Assembly: GCA_008011715.2 (NCBI GenBank)
Contig: CP136508.1
Span: forward strand, 6,014,001 to 6,078,000
Length of the DNA stretch: 64,000 nt
DNA from: [Empedobacter] haloabium
Lineage (GTDB): Bacteria > Pseudomonadota > Gammaproteobacteria > Burkholderiales > Burkholderiaceae_D
Reading direction: 5' to 3'
Shown here: positions 51,283 through 61,512 of the stretch, piece after piece
Layout of the letters: each line of letters starts with the position of its first letter
How positions within the stretch are numbered: the stretch's first letter is position 1
Program-made: the position numbers and the translations under genes
Notes under the pieces: model-generated
The model's input: only the letters and a program-made list of their open reading frames with translations
Told to the model about the DNA's origin: nothing
The model's database searches: none

Positions 51283-53631
51283 ATGCTGCCTTCAATCGAA
51301 CAACGCCTGGCCGCCGAGCTGGCCGCCAAACCGGCCCAGGTGGCCGCCGCCATCGCCCTGCTGGACGAGGGCGCCACCGTGCCCTTTATCGCCCGTTACC
51401 GCAAGGAAGCCACCGGCGGCCTGGACGACATCCAGCTGCGCCTGCTGGAAGAGCGCCTGCGCTACCTGCGCGAGCTGGAAGACCGCCGCGCCGCGATCGT
51501 CGCGTCGATCACCGAACAGAACAAGATGACGCCGGCCCTGCTGGACGCGGTCATGCATGCGGAAGACAAGACCCGCCTGGAAGACCTGTACCTGCCGTAC
51601 AAGCAGAAGCGCCGCACCAAGGCGCAGATCGCGATCGAAGCGGGCCTGGCGCCGCTGGCCGACAGCCTGCTGGCCGACCCGACCTTGAATCCCGAAACCG
51701 AGGCCGGCAAGTGCCTGCGTGAGGCGTTTACGACGCCAGACGGCAACAATGCTGGCGTGGCGGACACCAAAGCCGCGCTGGACGGCGCCCGCCAGATCCT
51801 GATGGAACGCTTCGCCGAGGACGCCAACCTGCTGCAAGCGCTGCGCGAGTACGTGCAGGACCATGGCGTGGTGGAATCGAAAGTGGTCGAAGGCAAACAG
51901 GAAGAAGGCGAGAAATTCGCCGACTACTTCGATTATTCGGAACCGCTGGCCGCCGTGCCGTCGCACCGCGCGCTGGCACTGTTGCGCGGCCGTCGTGAAG
52001 GCGTGCTGGACGTGACCTTGCGCCTGGACAGCGAAGCGGAAAAACCGAAGTGGGACGCGCCGCACAACCCGTGCGAAAGCCGCATCGCCGCGCATTTCGG
52101 CATCAAGTCCGCCGGCCGCCCGGCCGACAAGTGGTTGTCGGATACCGTGCGCTGGACCTGGCGCGTGAAGAGCTTCATGCACCTGGAAAGCGAGCTGATG
52201 GGCGCGCTGCGCGAAAAGGCCGAGCTGGACGCCATCAACGTCTTCGCGACGAACCTGAAAGCGCTGCTGCTGGCCGCGCCAGCGGGCCCGCGCGCGACGA
52301 TGGGCCTGGACCCGGGCCTGCGCACCGGCGTGAAAGTGGCGGTGGTCGATGCCACCGGCAAGGTTGTCGATACCGCGACGGTTTATCCCCACCAGCCACG
52401 CAACGACTGGGAAGGCACGCTGCACACCCTGGGCCAGCTGGCGGCCAAGCACAATGTGTCCTTGATTTCGATCGGCAACGGCACCGCGTCGCGCGAGACG
52501 GACAAGCTGGCGCAGGACCTGATCAAGCGCCGCCCCGAACTGAAGTTGACCAAGATCGTCGTCTCCGAAGCAGGCGCCTCCGTGTACTCGGCCTCGGAAT
52601 TCGCGTCGCGCGAGCTGCCCGACCTGGACGTGTCGATCCGCGGCGCCGTCTCGATCGCGCGCCGCCTGCAGGACCCGCTGGCCGAGCTCGTGAAAATCGA
52701 CCCGAAATCGATCGGCGTGGGCCAGTACCAGCACGACGTCAGCCAGTCGCAACTGGCGCGTACGCTGGACGCGGTGGTCGAGGACTGCGTCAACGCGGTC
52801 GGCGTGGACGTCAACACGGCCTCGGCGCCGCTGCTGGCGCGCGTGTCCGGCCTCTCGGCCAGCGTGGCGCAAAGCATCGTCAACTACCGCGACATGAAGG
52901 GCGCGTTCACCTCGCGCGCCGCGCTGAAGGCAGTACCGCGCCTGGGCGACAAGACCTTCGAGCAGGCGGCCGGCTTCCTGCGCGTGATGAACGGCGACAA
53001 CCCGCTGGACGCCTCGGCCGTGCACCCGGAATCGTATCCGGTGGTCGAGAAGATCCTGGCCGACATCAAGAAGGACATCAAGGGCGTGATCGGCGCCACG
53101 TCCGTATTAAAGACGCTCAACCCGGCCAAGTACGCGGATGAAAAATTCGGCGTGCCGACGGTGACGGACATCCTGAAGGAACTGGAAAAGCCGGGCCGCG
53201 ACCCGCGTCCGGAATTCACCACGGCCACGTTCAAGGAAGGCGTGGAGGACATTCGCGACCTGCGCCCGGACATGATCCTGGAAGGCGTCGTCACCAACGT
53301 GGCGGCCTTTGGCGCGTTTGTCGACATCGGCGTGCACCAGGATGGCCTGGTGCACATCTCGGCGCTGTCGACCAGCTTCGTGAAAGACCCGCACACGGTC
53401 GTCAAGGCCGGCCAGGTCGTCAAGGTGAAGGTGCTGGAAGTGGACGAGAAACGCAAGCGTATCGCGCTGACGATGCGTCTGTCCGACAGCGCACCGCAGC
53501 CGGGCTCCAAGCCGGAACAACGGAGCGACCGCAACGACCGCCGCGCCATGGGCCAGCAGCAGAAATCGCAGGCGCGCGAGCCGGCCATGGCCGGTTCGAT
53601 GGCGGCCGCGTTTGCCAAGCTGCGGGGCTGA
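51283..53631 (+). CDS. tex: Transcription accessory protein Tex
   Basis: A 782-residue RNA-binding protein. N-terminal helical part, YqgF/RNase-H-like domain from ~338 ([20 protein letters not shown]), helix-hairpin-helix stretches ([20 protein letters not shown]) and C-terminal S1 domain from ~660 ([20 protein letters not shown]). It affects transcription and expression of virulence genes in some bacteria. ATG 51283 has GGAAAG upstream. Divergent from the SNF2 gene. Confidence 0.95.
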   Translation: MLPSIEQRLAAELAAKPAQVAAAIALLDEGATVPFIARYRKEATGGLDDIQLRLLEERLRYLRELEDRRAAIVASITEQNKMTPALLDAVMHAEDKTRLEDLYLPYKQKRRTKAQIAIEAGLAPLADSLLADPTLNPETEAGKCLREAFTTPDGNNAGVADTKAALDGARQILMERFAEDANLLQALREYVQDHGVVESKVVEGKQEEGEKFADYFDYSEPLAAVPSHRALALLRGRREGVLDVTLRLDSEAEKPKWDAPHNPCESRIAAHFGIKSAGRPADKWLSDTVRWTWRVKSFMHLESELMGALREKAELDAINVFATNLKALLLAAPAGPRATMGLDPGLRTGVKVAVVDATGKVVDTATVYPHQPRNDWEGTLHTLGQLAAKHNVSLISIGNGTASRETDKLAQDLIKRRPELKLTKIVVSEAGASVYSASEFASRELPDLDVSIRGAVSIARRLQDPLAELVKIDPKSIGVGQYQHDVSQSQLARTLDAVVEDCVNAVGVDVNTASAPLLARVSGLSASVAQSIVNYRDMKGAFTSRAALKAVPRLGDKTFEQAAGFLRVMNGDNPLDASAVHPESYPVVEKILADIKKDIKGVIGATSVLKTLNPAKYADEKFGVPTVTDILKELEKPGRDPRPEFTTATFKEGVEDIRDLRPDMILEGVVTNVAAFGAFVDIGVHQDGLVHISALSTSFVKDPHTVVKAGQVVKVKVLEVDEKRKRIALTMRLSDSAPQPGSKPEQRSDRNDRRAMGQQQKSQAREPAMAGSMAAAFAKLRG

Positions 53632-53640
53632 CCAGTGGTT

Positions 53641-53664
53641 CAGGGACGGGGACGCCCGTCCCTG
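53641..53664. repeat. Short perfect hairpin after tex
   Basis: CAGGGACGGG pairs with CCCGTCCCTG (10 bp, loop GACG) nine bases after the tex stop. No T-run. Stem letters resemble the GGGAC-type repeats. Could stabilise or end the tex mRNA. Confidence 0.5.
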
Positions 53665-53725
53665 CAGGCCGGTGGCGATTGCCTGTAAAATGCGCCTATC
53701 CCAAATTTTTCTTTTCGAGGCAGCT

Positions 53726-54043
53726 ATGAGCGACGTACAAAACTGGATCAAGGAAACCGTGACGAGCACCCCCGTGGTGCTGTTCATGAAAGGCACCGCC
53801 CAGTTCCCGCAGTGCGGTTTTTCCGGCCGCGCGATCCAGATCCTGAAGGCTTGCGGCGTCGAGAATATCGCCACCGTGAACGTGCTGGAAGATCCGGAAG
53901 TGCGTCAGGGCATCAAGGAATACTCGAACTGGCCGACCATCCCGCAGCTGTACGTGCGCGGCGAATTCATCGGCGGCTCGGACATCATGAGCGAGATGTA
54001 CGAATCGGGTGAGCTGAAGGCCCTGCTGCAAAACAATGGCTGA
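53726..54043 (+). CDS. grxD: Monothiol glutaredoxin GrxD
   Basis: A 105-residue CGFS-type glutaredoxin (Cys30 in [12 protein letters not shown]) with [20 protein letters not shown]. Carries Fe-S clusters, often with BolA-type proteins such as IbaG at 30276. Start ATG 53726 ([10 protein letters not shown]). Eight-base overlap with ubiX. Confidence 0.97.
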   Translation: MSDVQNWIKETVTSTPVVLFMKGTAQFPQCGFSGRAIQILKACGVENIATVNVLEDPEVRQGIKEYSNWPTIPQLYVRGEFIGGSDIMSEMYESGELKALLQNNG

Positions 54044-54647
54044 CCGCCCGCGGCGGATCGTCATCGCCATCACGGGCGCCACGGGCGCCGTGTATGGCGT
54101 GCGGCTGCTGCAAACGCTGCGCGCCCTTAATGCGAGCGCTACTGGTGCCGCACCGGCAGCGCGCATCGAAACCCATCTGGTGATTTCCGATGCCGCCGTC
54201 CTCACCCTGCATGAGGAAACCGGCCTGGCCCGGCGCGACGTGGAAGCGCTGGCCGACATCGTTCACAAGCCTCACAACGTGGGCGCTACCATCGCCAGCG
54301 GCTCCTATCAAACCGATGCGATGGTCATCGCGCCCTGCTCGATGAAGACGCTGGCCGCTGTCGCGCACGGCCTGTCGGACAACCTGATCGCCCGCGCCGC
54401 GGACGTGACGTTGAAAGAACGCCGCCGCCTGGTGCTGATGGTGCGCGAAACCCCGTTCAACCTGGCGCACCTGCGCAATATGACGGCTGTTACCGAGATG
54501 GGTGGCATCGTCTTCCCGCCGTTACCCAGCTTTTATCACAAGCCGCAAACCATCGACGATATCGTCGACCACACAGTGGCGCGCGTCATCGACCTGCTCG
54601 GACTCGAAGCGCCCACCGCCCCCCGCTGGAACGGCCTGAACGGCTGA
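54036..54647 (+). CDS. ubiX: Flavin prenyltransferase UbiX
   Basis: A 203-residue enzyme that makes prenylated FMN, the cofactor of UbiD in ubiquinone synthesis. Motifs: [55 protein letters not shown]. Start overlaps the grxD end by eight bases. Confidence 0.96.
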   Translation: MADRPRRIVIAITGATGAVYGVRLLQTLRALNASATGAAPAARIETHLVISDAAVLTLHEETGLARRDVEALADIVHKPHNVGATIASGSYQTDAMVIAPCSMKTLAAVAHGLSDNLIARAADVTLKERRRLVLMVRETPFNLAHLRNMTAVTEMGGIVFPPLPSFYHKPQTIDDIVDHTVARVIDLLGLEAPTAPRWNGLNG

Positions 54648-54760
54648 GCACTCCGGCGTCATTCCCGCTTTTTACCGATCGTTGCCGAAGCTGACACGGC
54701 CAGCAGGTCTCATGCTATTCTCTCTGGTATTACTTTGGACTTAGATCCTGGGAGGCTGGT

Positions 54761-55984
54761 ATGCACTTTGGTATTTGTCGCGCGACAGCGCTATTGTTGT
54801 TGATGACTTGTGTCGGCGCGGCATACCCGGCGCCGTTGCCGGTGCAGACCTGGCCCGTGACGACCGTCCACCCGGATGACGCCAACGACGACGACCTGAA
54901 ACCGTTTACGGACGCCATCGGCACCGCGCGCGTCGTGGCCCTGGCGGAGCAGACGCACGGCGGCAGCGAGGAGTTCCTGCTCAAGACGCGACTGCTGAAG
55001 TACCTGCACGAAAAGATGGGTTTCGACGTGCTCCTGCTGGAAAGCGGCTTTTACGAGATGGGTCGTCTGGCCGAGCGCGCCGCGCAAGGCGAGAAGCTGG
55101 ACGACATGGCGCCGGGCAATGTGTTCTTCATGTACGCCAACAGTGCCGAAGGTCGCGGCATGCTGCAGTACCTGGACCGCCAGCGCGCGCTGGGCAAGCC
55201 CATGCTGGTTGCCGGCATCGACAGCCAGCATACCGGTGTGCTCAGCAATACCGAACTGCTGCCCCGCCTGCAGGCCTATCTGCGCCAGCGGGCGCCGGCG
55301 CTGGCGGCGGGCACCGGATGGCAGGCCTATGCCCAGGCTGCGGCGCCGTTGTTCGCCCAGCAGCGCACCGCGCCGGAGGCCGCCGTGCGGGAGGCGTTCC
55401 GCCGCCATGGCACCGCCTTGCAGGAAGCGCTGTGCGGCACGCCGGACGGCACGGTCGAGGGGCCGGGCTGGTGGTGCCGTATCGTGCGCAGCATCGACGC
55501 GCAAGCGACCACGTACTGGAGTGGCGGCAGCAACTACCAGCGCGACAATGCGATGGGCGCCAATGCCATCTGGCTGGCCGACCACATGTTCCCCGGAAAA
55601 AAAGTCGTCGTGTGGGCGCACACGATCCACGTCGCACGCGGCTTCCAGCGCGCCGCCGATCAGTTGCAGGCCGGCGAGGTGATGCACCGCCACTGGGGTC
55701 CGGCTTACAAGGTCGTGCAAATGAGCGCCGCGCATGGCGCCATCGTCGATTTCAACGATATGCGCACGCTGCCGCTGCCGAAGCCGGCGGCGGCATCGCT
55801 CGAATACCGGCTGAGCCAGCGTGCGGAGCCGGTGCTGGGCGTGACGGCGCAAGTCCCCCTGTCGCTACCGCAACACAGCTTCGACTATGGACTGGGCCTG
55901 ACGGGGATGCCGGGACAGCTGGGACGGAACTGGGACGTGCTGTTTTTCACGCGCGAGATACGACCGGTGCGCATGACACGCTGA
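54761..55984 (+). CDS. Exported erythromycin esterase-like protein
   Basis: A 407-residue protein with a signal peptide (MHFGICRATALLLLMTCVGAAYPAP). Erythromycin-esterase family motifs: VALAEQTHGGSEEFLLKTRLL, FDVLLLESGFYE, AGIDSQHTG, and KKVVVWAHTIHVARG. The Glu/His residues around EQTHG and AHTIHV are the putative catalytic set. Export makes it different from the classical cytoplasmic EreA/EreB resistance enzymes, so its substrate is open. GGGAGG lies just upstream of ATG 54761. Confidence 0.88.
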   Translation: MHFGICRATALLLLMTCVGAAYPAPLPVQTWPVTTVHPDDANDDDLKPFTDAIGTARVVALAEQTHGGSEEFLLKTRLLKYLHEKMGFDVLLLESGFYEMGRLAERAAQGEKLDDMAPGNVFFMYANSAEGRGMLQYLDRQRALGKPMLVAGIDSQHTGVLSNTELLPRLQAYLRQRAPALAAGTGWQAYAQAAAPLFAQQRTAPEAAVREAFRRHGTALQEALCGTPDGTVEGPGWWCRIVRSIDAQATTYWSGGSNYQRDNAMGANAIWLADHMFPGKKVVVWAHTIHVARGFQRAADQLQAGEVMHRHWGPAYKVVQMSAAHGAIVDFNDMRTLPLPKPAAASLEYRLSQRAEPVLGVTAQVPLSLPQHSFDYGLGLTGMPGQLGRNWDVLFFTREIRPVRMTR

Positions 55985-56004
55985 GGAAGGCCGGGAAAAA
56001 CGAT

Positions 56005-56024
56005 GGCAGCGCATAAGCGCTGCC
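56005..56024 (-). terminator. Hairpin between the esterase-like gene and the XRE regulator
   Basis: GGCAGCGC pairs with GCGCTGCC (8 bp, loop ATAA). On the minus strand it is followed by ATCG and five Ts, so it could end the XRE gene, and the converging gene too. Confidence 0.65.
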
Positions 56025-56031
56025 GTGCCGC

Positions 56032-56439
56032 TTATTTCTGGTAGTTGACCCGCACCAGCATGCGAATGAACTCGCGTGCGATCTGGCGGTGGTGCTCGTC
56101 CAGCCGTTGCAGGTCGGCGATCAGCTTGACGTCGGCCGATTCGAAGCGCGACAGGTTGCTGCCCGCCTCGCCGGACGGTGCGGCCACTTCCGGACCGCCA
56201 AAGCGCAGCCACTCGGCCGGCACGCCCAGCCATTGGGCGATCATCCGTAGTTTTTCCTGGGTGGGGATGGCTTCGCCCACCAGCCACTTGCGGGCCGCGT
56301 GGACGGTAATCGGCCGGCCATCGAACCGGATATTGAATTCTCGCGCCAGTCGGGTGGGGCTGTCAGGAGAATAGTGAGCATTTTTCAATGCCTGCTGTAG
56401 CCGCTGGCTAAAGCTTTCGCGTTCATTCGAAGAATTCAT
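56032..56439 (-). CDS. XRE-type helix-turn-helix regulator
   Basis: A 135-residue protein. Helix-turn-helix in ~25-70 (RLAREFNIRFDGRPITVHAARKWLVGEAIPTQEKLRMIAQWL); the C-terminal ~40 residues form a helix-rich tail. A perfect palindrome 12-29 bases upstream of its start (56451-56468) suggests autoregulation. Regulated genes unknown. Confidence 0.88.
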   Translation of the reverse strand: MNSSNERESFSQRLQQALKNAHYSPDSPTRLAREFNIRFDGRPITVHAARKWLVGEAIPTQEKLRMIAQWLGVPAEWLRFGGPEVAAPSGEAGSNLSRFESADVKLIADLQRLDEHHRQIAREFIRMLVRVNYQK

Positions 56440-56450
56440 AGTTGCACTAT

Positions 56451-56468
56451 TTCATGTCACGACATGAA
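56451..56468. promoter_or_regulatory. Palindromic operator candidate upstream of the XRE gene
   Basis: TTCATGTC and GACATGAA flank AC. It lies just upstream of the XRE start in the 310-bp gap 56440-56749, in which no convincing gene was seen; a 71-codon open frame (56570-56785) has no support. Confidence 0.6.
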
Positions 56469-56749
56469 TGTCAGTCTCAAGCGTGCTCAGACCGATTGTG
56501 ACAAATCGCCGCAGTTAAAAATTAACATTTTAACCTCCAATCGATCACATTACCGACCTGCAAGCTAACTTGCAAGCTAAAACAGACCCTTTGAGAGGTC
56601 GCCTGTTTCATTGGCACAACGGACACATCCATTGTTATTCTAGCAACATGCCGGGCGACGTAAGCTCAGGGGCAGCTGAAACCGCCCCTCACTTACAAAA
56701 AATGCCAGCAAATAATGCGGTGCTGAAGTGCAACGAAACCGCTACTTTG

Positions 56750-57805
56750 TCATTGAGCGGTACGAAAACGTATCATGCCGCCTGAGTCGCTTTCACGTCG
56801 CACGATTCCATCGCGCCATAGTTTGTGCAGGTGCGCGAGGGCTTCACCCAGTGCAAAGCTGAGCATGTGAGCGTCGAGCGGACGGCGAAACATGAGCGGG
56901 ACGATCTCGGCGGCCGTGCGCGCCTCGCGGCAGGCATCGACGACTTCCTCCAGGCGTGCCGCATGGTGGTCGCGCAGCTGGGCGATGCGGGTATGCAGGC
57001 CGCGAAACGCACGGCCGTGGGATGGCAGCACCAGCGCATCGTCCGGCAGGCCATGAAATTTATTCAGGGAGTCGAGATACTGCTGCAGCGGGTTGCCCTC
57101 GGGCTCGACGGCAAACACCGAGACGTTGGTCGAGATGCGCGGCAGTACCATGTCGCCCGACAGCAGCACGTTCAGTTCGGCGCAGTACAGCGACGCATGC
57201 TCGGGCGAATGACCAAAGCCCGTGATGACGCGCCAGCCCCGCCCGCCGATGTCGACGATCTGCCCGTCCTGCAGGCGCTGGTAGCCGAGCGGCACCGATG
57301 GCACCAGCGTGGGATAGTAATTCTTGCGGCTGCGCATTTTCTCAAGCATCTCGGCATCCACCAGGCCATGCCGCTCGAAATGCGGCAGCGCCGCCGTGCC
57401 ATCCACGCCGGGCAGCGCGGCCGACATCATGCGGGCGAAACCGTATTCGCCGGCCGTCATCGCCAGCGGCGCCTGCCAGCGCGAGCACAGCCAGTCGGCC
57501 AGGCCGACGTGGTCGGGATGGCAGTGCGTGACCAGCACGCGCAGCAGCGGCTTGCCGTCGAAGCGATCGGCCATGATGGCTTCCCAACCCGCGCGCGAGG
57601 CGTCGGTGGACGCGCCGGCGTCCACGACCGTGTAGCCGGCCACGCCGTCGATGACGTCATCGAGCAGCCACAGGTTGATGTGGTCGAGCGCGAACGGCAG
57701 CGGCAGGCGCAGCCAGCGCACGCCCGGGGCGACTTCCAGCGCCTCGCCCGGCGCGGGCACCTGGTCGCCCAGGGGATAATGGAGTTGCGATTCGAGTGGG
57801 TTCAT
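56750..57805 (-). CDS. Metallo-beta-lactamase-fold hydrolase
   Basis: A 351-residue hydrolase with the metal motif THCHPDH (His94, His96, Asp98, His99), a further metal histidine in GFGHSPEHASLY, and DGKPLLRVLV. It resembles MBL-fold proteins found next to acyl-CoA genes, and the C-terminal ~90 residues form a helical cap. Substrate unknown; hydroxyacylglutathione or thioester hydrolysis are possibilities. It diverges from liuR across ~85 bp with a palindrome. Confidence 0.88.
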   Translation of the reverse strand: MNPLESQLHYPLGDQVPAPGEALEVAPGVRWLRLPLPFALDHINLWLLDDVIDGVAGYTVVDAGASTDASRAGWEAIMADRFDGKPLLRVLVTHCHPDHVGLADWLCSRWQAPLAMTAGEYGFARMMSAALPGVDGTAALPHFERHGLVDAEMLEKMRSRKNYYPTLVPSVPLGYQRLQDGQIVDIGGRGWRVITGFGHSPEHASLYCAELNVLLSGDMVLPRISTNVSVFAVEPEGNPLQQYLDSLNKFHGLPDDALVLPSHGRAFRGLHTRIAQLRDHHAARLEEVVDACREARTAAEIVPLMFRRPLDAHMLSFALGEALAHLHKLWRDGIVRRESDSGGMIRFRTAQ

Positions 57806-57846
57806 CGGCGTTCTTTCCTGGCGCCCGGCTGTGGGGCTACAATGTA

Positions 57847-57863
57847 GTTTACGTTACGTAAAC
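57847..57863. promoter_or_regulatory. Inverted repeat operator candidate upstream of liuR
   Basis: GTTTACG-TTA-CGTAAAC, 7-bp arms, lies 28 bp upstream of the MerR start and about 40 bp upstream of the MBL start. It may serve as a MerR-type binding site for both divergent genes. Confidence 0.7.
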
Positions 57864-57890
57864 GGAAACCTCGATTGTCCATTGTAAGCC

Positions 57891-58289
57891 ATGCCGACCT
57901 ATACCATCACCGAACTGGCGCGCGAGTTCGACATCACGCCCCGCGCCATCCGATTTTATGAAGACCAGGGCCTGTTGAGCCCGTCCCGCGAGGGCGCCGG
58001 CGGCCGCAACCGCGTCTACACGCCGCGCGACCGTACCCGCTTGAAACTGACCTTGCGGGGCAAACGGCTGGGCTTGTCGCTGTCCGAGATCAAGAGCCTG
58101 GTCGACATGTACGAGTCGCCCAAGGATACCGAGGCGCAGATGCACCGCTTCCTGACCGTGCTGGCGCAGCACCGCGAAACCCTGGAACAGCAGCGCGAGG
58201 ACATCGAGATGTCGCTGTCCGAGATCAGCGCGCACGAAGAGGAATGCAAGCGCCTGCTGGCCGAACGCCAGGGCGCTGTGGCCAAGTAA
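57891..58289 (+). CDS. liuR: MerR-type regulator, LiuR-like
   Basis: A 132-residue MerR protein: winged helix ITELAREFDITPRAIRFYEDQGLLSPSR at the N-terminus, then a coiled coil (MHRFLTVLAQHRETLEQQREDIEMSLSEI). No Cys effector pair, so a small-molecule rather than metal sensor. Adjacent to isovaleryl-CoA dehydrogenase, as liuR regulators of leucine breakdown are. Inverted repeats TTTACG-type upstream and downstream. Confidence 0.85.
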   Translation: MPTYTITELAREFDITPRAIRFYEDQGLLSPSREGAGGRNRVYTPRDRTRLKLTLRGKRLGLSLSEIKSLVDMYESPKDTEAQMHRFLTVLAQHRETLEQQREDIEMSLSEISAHEEECKRLLAERQGAVAK

Positions 58290-58301
58290 GCGCGGCGGCT
58301 T

Positions 58302-58318
58302 TACGTTTACGTTAACGT
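58302..58318. promoter_or_regulatory. Second operator candidate, liuR to ivd gap
   Basis: TACGTTTACGTTAACGT contains the perfect palindrome ACGTTAACGT (58309-58318) and shares GTTTACGTTA with the site upstream of liuR. It sits ~55 bp before the ivd start. Confidence 0.6.
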
Positions 58319-58372
58319 CACATCGGCGTATGATTTGCGATCTATAACTATTTTCCAGAAGACGAGGAAGAC

Positions 58373-59557
58373 ATGCTCCATCTCCCAGGCCTGACCTTTG
58401 ACCACGGCGAGGACATCGCCGCCCTGCGCGAAGCCGTCCAGCAGTTCGCGGCCGCGGAAATCGCGCCGCGCGCGGCCGAGATCGACCGCAGCGACCAGTT
58501 CCCGATGGATTTGTGGCGCAAGATGGGCGAACTGGGCGTGCTGGGCATTACCGTGGGCGAGGAATACGGCGGTGCCAACATGGGCTACCTGGCACACATC
58601 GTCGCGATGGAAGAGATTTCGCGGGCGTCGGCGTCCGTCGGCCTGTCGTATGGCGCGCACTCGAACCTGTGCGTCAACCAGATCAAGCGCAACGGCACGG
58701 AAGAGCAGAAGCGCAAGTACCTGCCGAAGCTGATCTCGGGCGAGCACGTGGGCGCGCTGGCCATGTCCGAGCCGAACGCCGGTTCGGACGTCGTCAGCAT
58801 GAAGCTGCGCGCCGACTTCAAGGGCGACCGCTGGGTGCTGAACGGCACCAAGATGTGGATCACCAACGGCCCGGATGCGGACACGCTGGTCGTCTACGCC
58901 AAGAGCGACCTGGAAGCCGGTCCGCGCGGCATGACGGCCTTCCTGATCGAAAAAGGCTTCAAAGGCTTCTCGATCGCGCAAAAGCTGGACAAGCTGGGCA
59001 TGCGCGGCTCGCACACCGGCGAGCTGGTGTTCGAAGACTGCGAGGTGCCGGTCGAGAACGTGCTGGGCGGCGAAGGCAAGGGCGTCAACGTGCTGATGTC
59101 GGGCCTGGACTTCGAGCGTACCGTGCTGTCCGGCGGCCCGCTGGGCATCATGCAGGCGTGCATGGATGTGGTCGTGCCGTACGTGCACGACCGCAAGCAG
59201 TTCGGCCAGCCGATCGGCGAATTCCAGCTGATGCAGGGCAAGCTGGCGGACATGTACTCCACGATGATGGCTTGCAAGGCCTACGTCTATGCCGTCGGCC
59301 AGGCATGCGACCGCGCCACCACGCCGGAGCAGGTGCGCGCGCTGCGCAAGGACGCCGCCGGCGCCATCCTGTACAGCGCCGAGAAGGCCACGTGGATGGC
59401 GGGCGAAGCGATCCAGGCGCTGGGCGGCAACGGCTACATCAACGAATACCCGGTCGGCCGCCTGTGGCGCGACGCCAAGCTGTACGAGATCGGCGCCGGC
59501 ACCAGCGAAATCCGCCGCATGCTGATCGGCCGTGAATTGTTCGCGGAAACCAAGTAA
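58373..59557 (+). CDS. ivd: Isovaleryl-CoA dehydrogenase
   Basis: FAD acyl-CoA dehydrogenase, 394 residues, in leucine breakdown. [31 protein letters not shown], catalytic Glu in [13 protein letters not shown], and the tail [26 protein letters not shown] are visible. ATG 58373. Follows the LiuR-like gene. Confidence 0.93.
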   Translation: MLHLPGLTFDHGEDIAALREAVQQFAAAEIAPRAAEIDRSDQFPMDLWRKMGELGVLGITVGEEYGGANMGYLAHIVAMEEISRASASVGLSYGAHSNLCVNQIKRNGTEEQKRKYLPKLISGEHVGALAMSEPNAGSDVVSMKLRADFKGDRWVLNGTKMWITNGPDADTLVVYAKSDLEAGPRGMTAFLIEKGFKGFSIAQKLDKLGMRGSHTGELVFEDCEVPVENVLGGEGKGVNVLMSGLDFERTVLSGGPLGIMQACMDVVVPYVHDRKQFGQPIGEFQLMQGKLADMYSTMMACKAYVYAVGQACDRATTPEQVRALRKDAAGAILYSAEKATWMAGEAIQALGGNGYINEYPVGRLWRDAKLYEIGAGTSEIRRMLIGRELFAETK

Positions 59558-59572
59558 GCTGGGGATTTACAG

Positions 59573-59690
59573 CCGAGGCCGTGTCCCACCGCGGTGTCAG
59601 TCACCAAGTGAGACACGAGCTCGGCCACAGTACTGTCGAGCCCGTGTCCCGTTTTAGTGACTGACCCCGCGGTGGGACACGAACTCGGCA
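59573..59690. repeat. Long inverted repeat between ivd and aceK (repeat family 2)
   Basis: Halves at about 59573-59627 and 59636-59690 are ~50-base inverted copies with some mismatches, rich in CCCGTGTCCC and GTGACTGACCCC-type words. A shorter single copy lies at 63399-63443. The ~150-bp gap has no gene. Confidence 0.8.
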
Positions 59691-59706
59691 GTCCCTCGCG
59701 AGAAAG

Positions 59707-61512
59707 ATGATGAGCCAGGCCTTTCCCAAACTGCTGTCGTCCCAGATCGCCTTCGACATCGCGCGCACCATCCGCGAGGGCTTCGACAAGCACTACCGGC
59801 TGTTCCGCCAGGCCAGCCAGGACGCTCGTCGCCATTTCGAGCGGGGCCAGTGGGCCGTGGCGCAACGGGCCGCCAGGGAACGGATCGATTTCTATGACCG
59901 TCGCGTGCAGGAATGCGTGCAGTTGCTGGAAGACGAGTACGACCCGGCCGAGCTGACCGACCAGGTATGGCGCGAGGCCAAGCTGCATTACATCGGCATG
60001 CTGTCCGGCCACAAGCAGCCGGAGCTGGCCGAGACGTTCTTCAATTCCGTCAGCTGCAATATCCTGCATCGCAGCTATTTCCACAACGAGTTCATCTTCG
60101 TGCGCCCCGTCGTGTCGACGGAGTACATCGAGACGGAAGAACCGCAGCCGACCTACCGCGTCTACTACCCGGCGGCGGACGGCATGCACTTCACCTTGAA
60201 GCGCATCGTCACCAATTTTCAGCTGGACGCGAAGTTCGCCAACCTGTCGCGCGACGCGACGATGGTGCAGGCGCGCCTGCAGCCGTTCTTCGGTGACGCG
60301 CTGGCGCCGAACGCGCAGTTCCACGTGCTGTCCAGCCTGTTCTTCCGCAACAAGGGCGCGTACATCGTCGGCAAGGCCATCAATGGCGACAACGAGCTGC
60401 CGTTCGTCATCCCGATCCTGCACAACCGCAACGGCGAGCTGGTGCTCGATACGATCCTGCTGGAAAAAGAGCACATCGTCGTGCTGTTTTCCTTTACGCG
60501 GGCCTACTTCCTGGTCGACATGGAAGTGCCGTCCGCCTACGTGCAGTTCCTGCGCACGATCCTGCCGCGCAAGCCGCGCAGCGAGATCTACACGATCCTG
60601 GGCCTGCAGAAGCAGGGCAAGACGCTGTTCTACCGCGACTACCTGCAGCACCTGAAGCATTCGTCCGACCTGTTCGAGTCCGCCCCCGGCATCCGCGGCC
60701 TGGTCATGCTGGTGTTCACCTTGCCGTCCTTCCCCTACGTGTTCAAGGTCATCAAGGATTTCTACCCCGCGCCGAAGGACACCACGCGCGCCCAGATCAA
60801 GGAAAAATACCTGCTGGTCAAGCACCACGACCGGGTGGGCCGCATGGCGGACACGCTGGAGTATTCCAACGTCGCGTTCCCCCGCGCCCGCTTTGCCGAG
60901 GAGCTGGTGGCGGAGCTCAAAAAACATGCGCCGTCGCTGGTGGAAGAGGACGGCGACCAGCTCGTCATCCGCCACCTGTATATCGAGCGGCGCATGGTGC
61001 CGCTGAACATGTGGCTGTCCAACGCGGAACAGGCCGGCAACGATGCCGAGATCGAACATGGCATCGTCGAGTACGGCAACGCCATCAAGGACCTGGTGGC
61101 GGCCAACATCTTCCCCGGCGACATGCTGTACAAGAACTTCGGCGTCACCCGGCACAAGCGCGTGGTGTTTTACGACTACGACGAGATCGAGTACCTGACC
61201 GACTGCGTGTTTCGCACGATTCCCGAGCCACGCAACGAGGAGGACGAGATGTCGTCGGAGCCGTGGTATCCGATCGGCAAGCATGACGTGTTCCCCGAAC
61301 AGTTCGGCAAGTTCCTGCTGGGGAACGCAAAGATCCGCAAATTTTTCATGAAGCACCACGCCGACCTGCTGACCGCCGCCTGGTGGCAGACGCGCCAGCA
61401 GCGCATCCGGGACGGCGTGATCGAAGACGTTTTCCCGTACCCCCAATCGGTACGTTTCTGTTATCAATCACCGGCGGCCCCCGCGCTGCCCTCACTGGAG
61501 ACTATTAAATGA
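59707..61512 (+). CDS. aceK: Isocitrate dehydrogenase kinase/phosphatase AceK
   Basis: A 601-residue bifunctional enzyme that phosphorylates or restores isocitrate dehydrogenase, tuning the TCA/glyoxylate branch. Typical runs: [49 protein letters not shown] and [27 protein letters not shown] overlap with the thiolase. No glyoxylate genes nearby. Confidence 0.96.
   Translation: MMSQAFPKLLSSQIAFDIARTIREGFDKHYRLFRQASQDARRHFERGQWAVAQRAARERIDFYDRRVQECVQLLEDEYDPAELTDQVWREAKLHYIGMLSGHKQPELAETFFNSVSCNILHRSYFHNEFIFVRPVVSTEYIETEEPQPTYRVYYPAADGMHFTLKRIVTNFQLDAKFANLSRDATMVQARLQPFFGDALAPNAQFHVLSSLFFRNKGAYIVGKAINGDNELPFVIPILHNRNGELVLDTILLEKEHIVVLFSFTRAYFLVDMEVPSAYVQFLRTILPRKPRSEIYTILGLQKQGKTLFYRDYLQHLKHSSDLFESAPGIRGLVMLVFTLPSFPYVFKVIKDFYPAPKDTTRAQIKEKYLLVKHHDRVGRMADTLEYSNVAFPRARFAEELVAELKKHAPSLVEEDGDQLVIRHLYIERRMVPLNMWLSNAEQAGNDAEIEHGIVEYGNAIKDLVAANIFPGDMLYKNFGVTRHKRVVFYDYDEIEYLTDCVFRTIPEPRNEEDEMSSEPWYPIGKHDVFPEQFGKFLLGNAKIRKFFMKHHADLLTAAWWQTRQQRIRDGVIEDVFPYPQSVRFCYQSPAAPALPSLETIK

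Noticed and set aside
54761..55984. Acquired macrolide-resistance gene
   Set aside because: It has a signal peptide, normal GC content and no mobile-element context, so resistance is not supported.
56570..56785. Possible 71-codon gene in the XRE-MBL gap
   Set aside because: No ribosome binding site, mixed composition, overlaps the end of the MBL gene.
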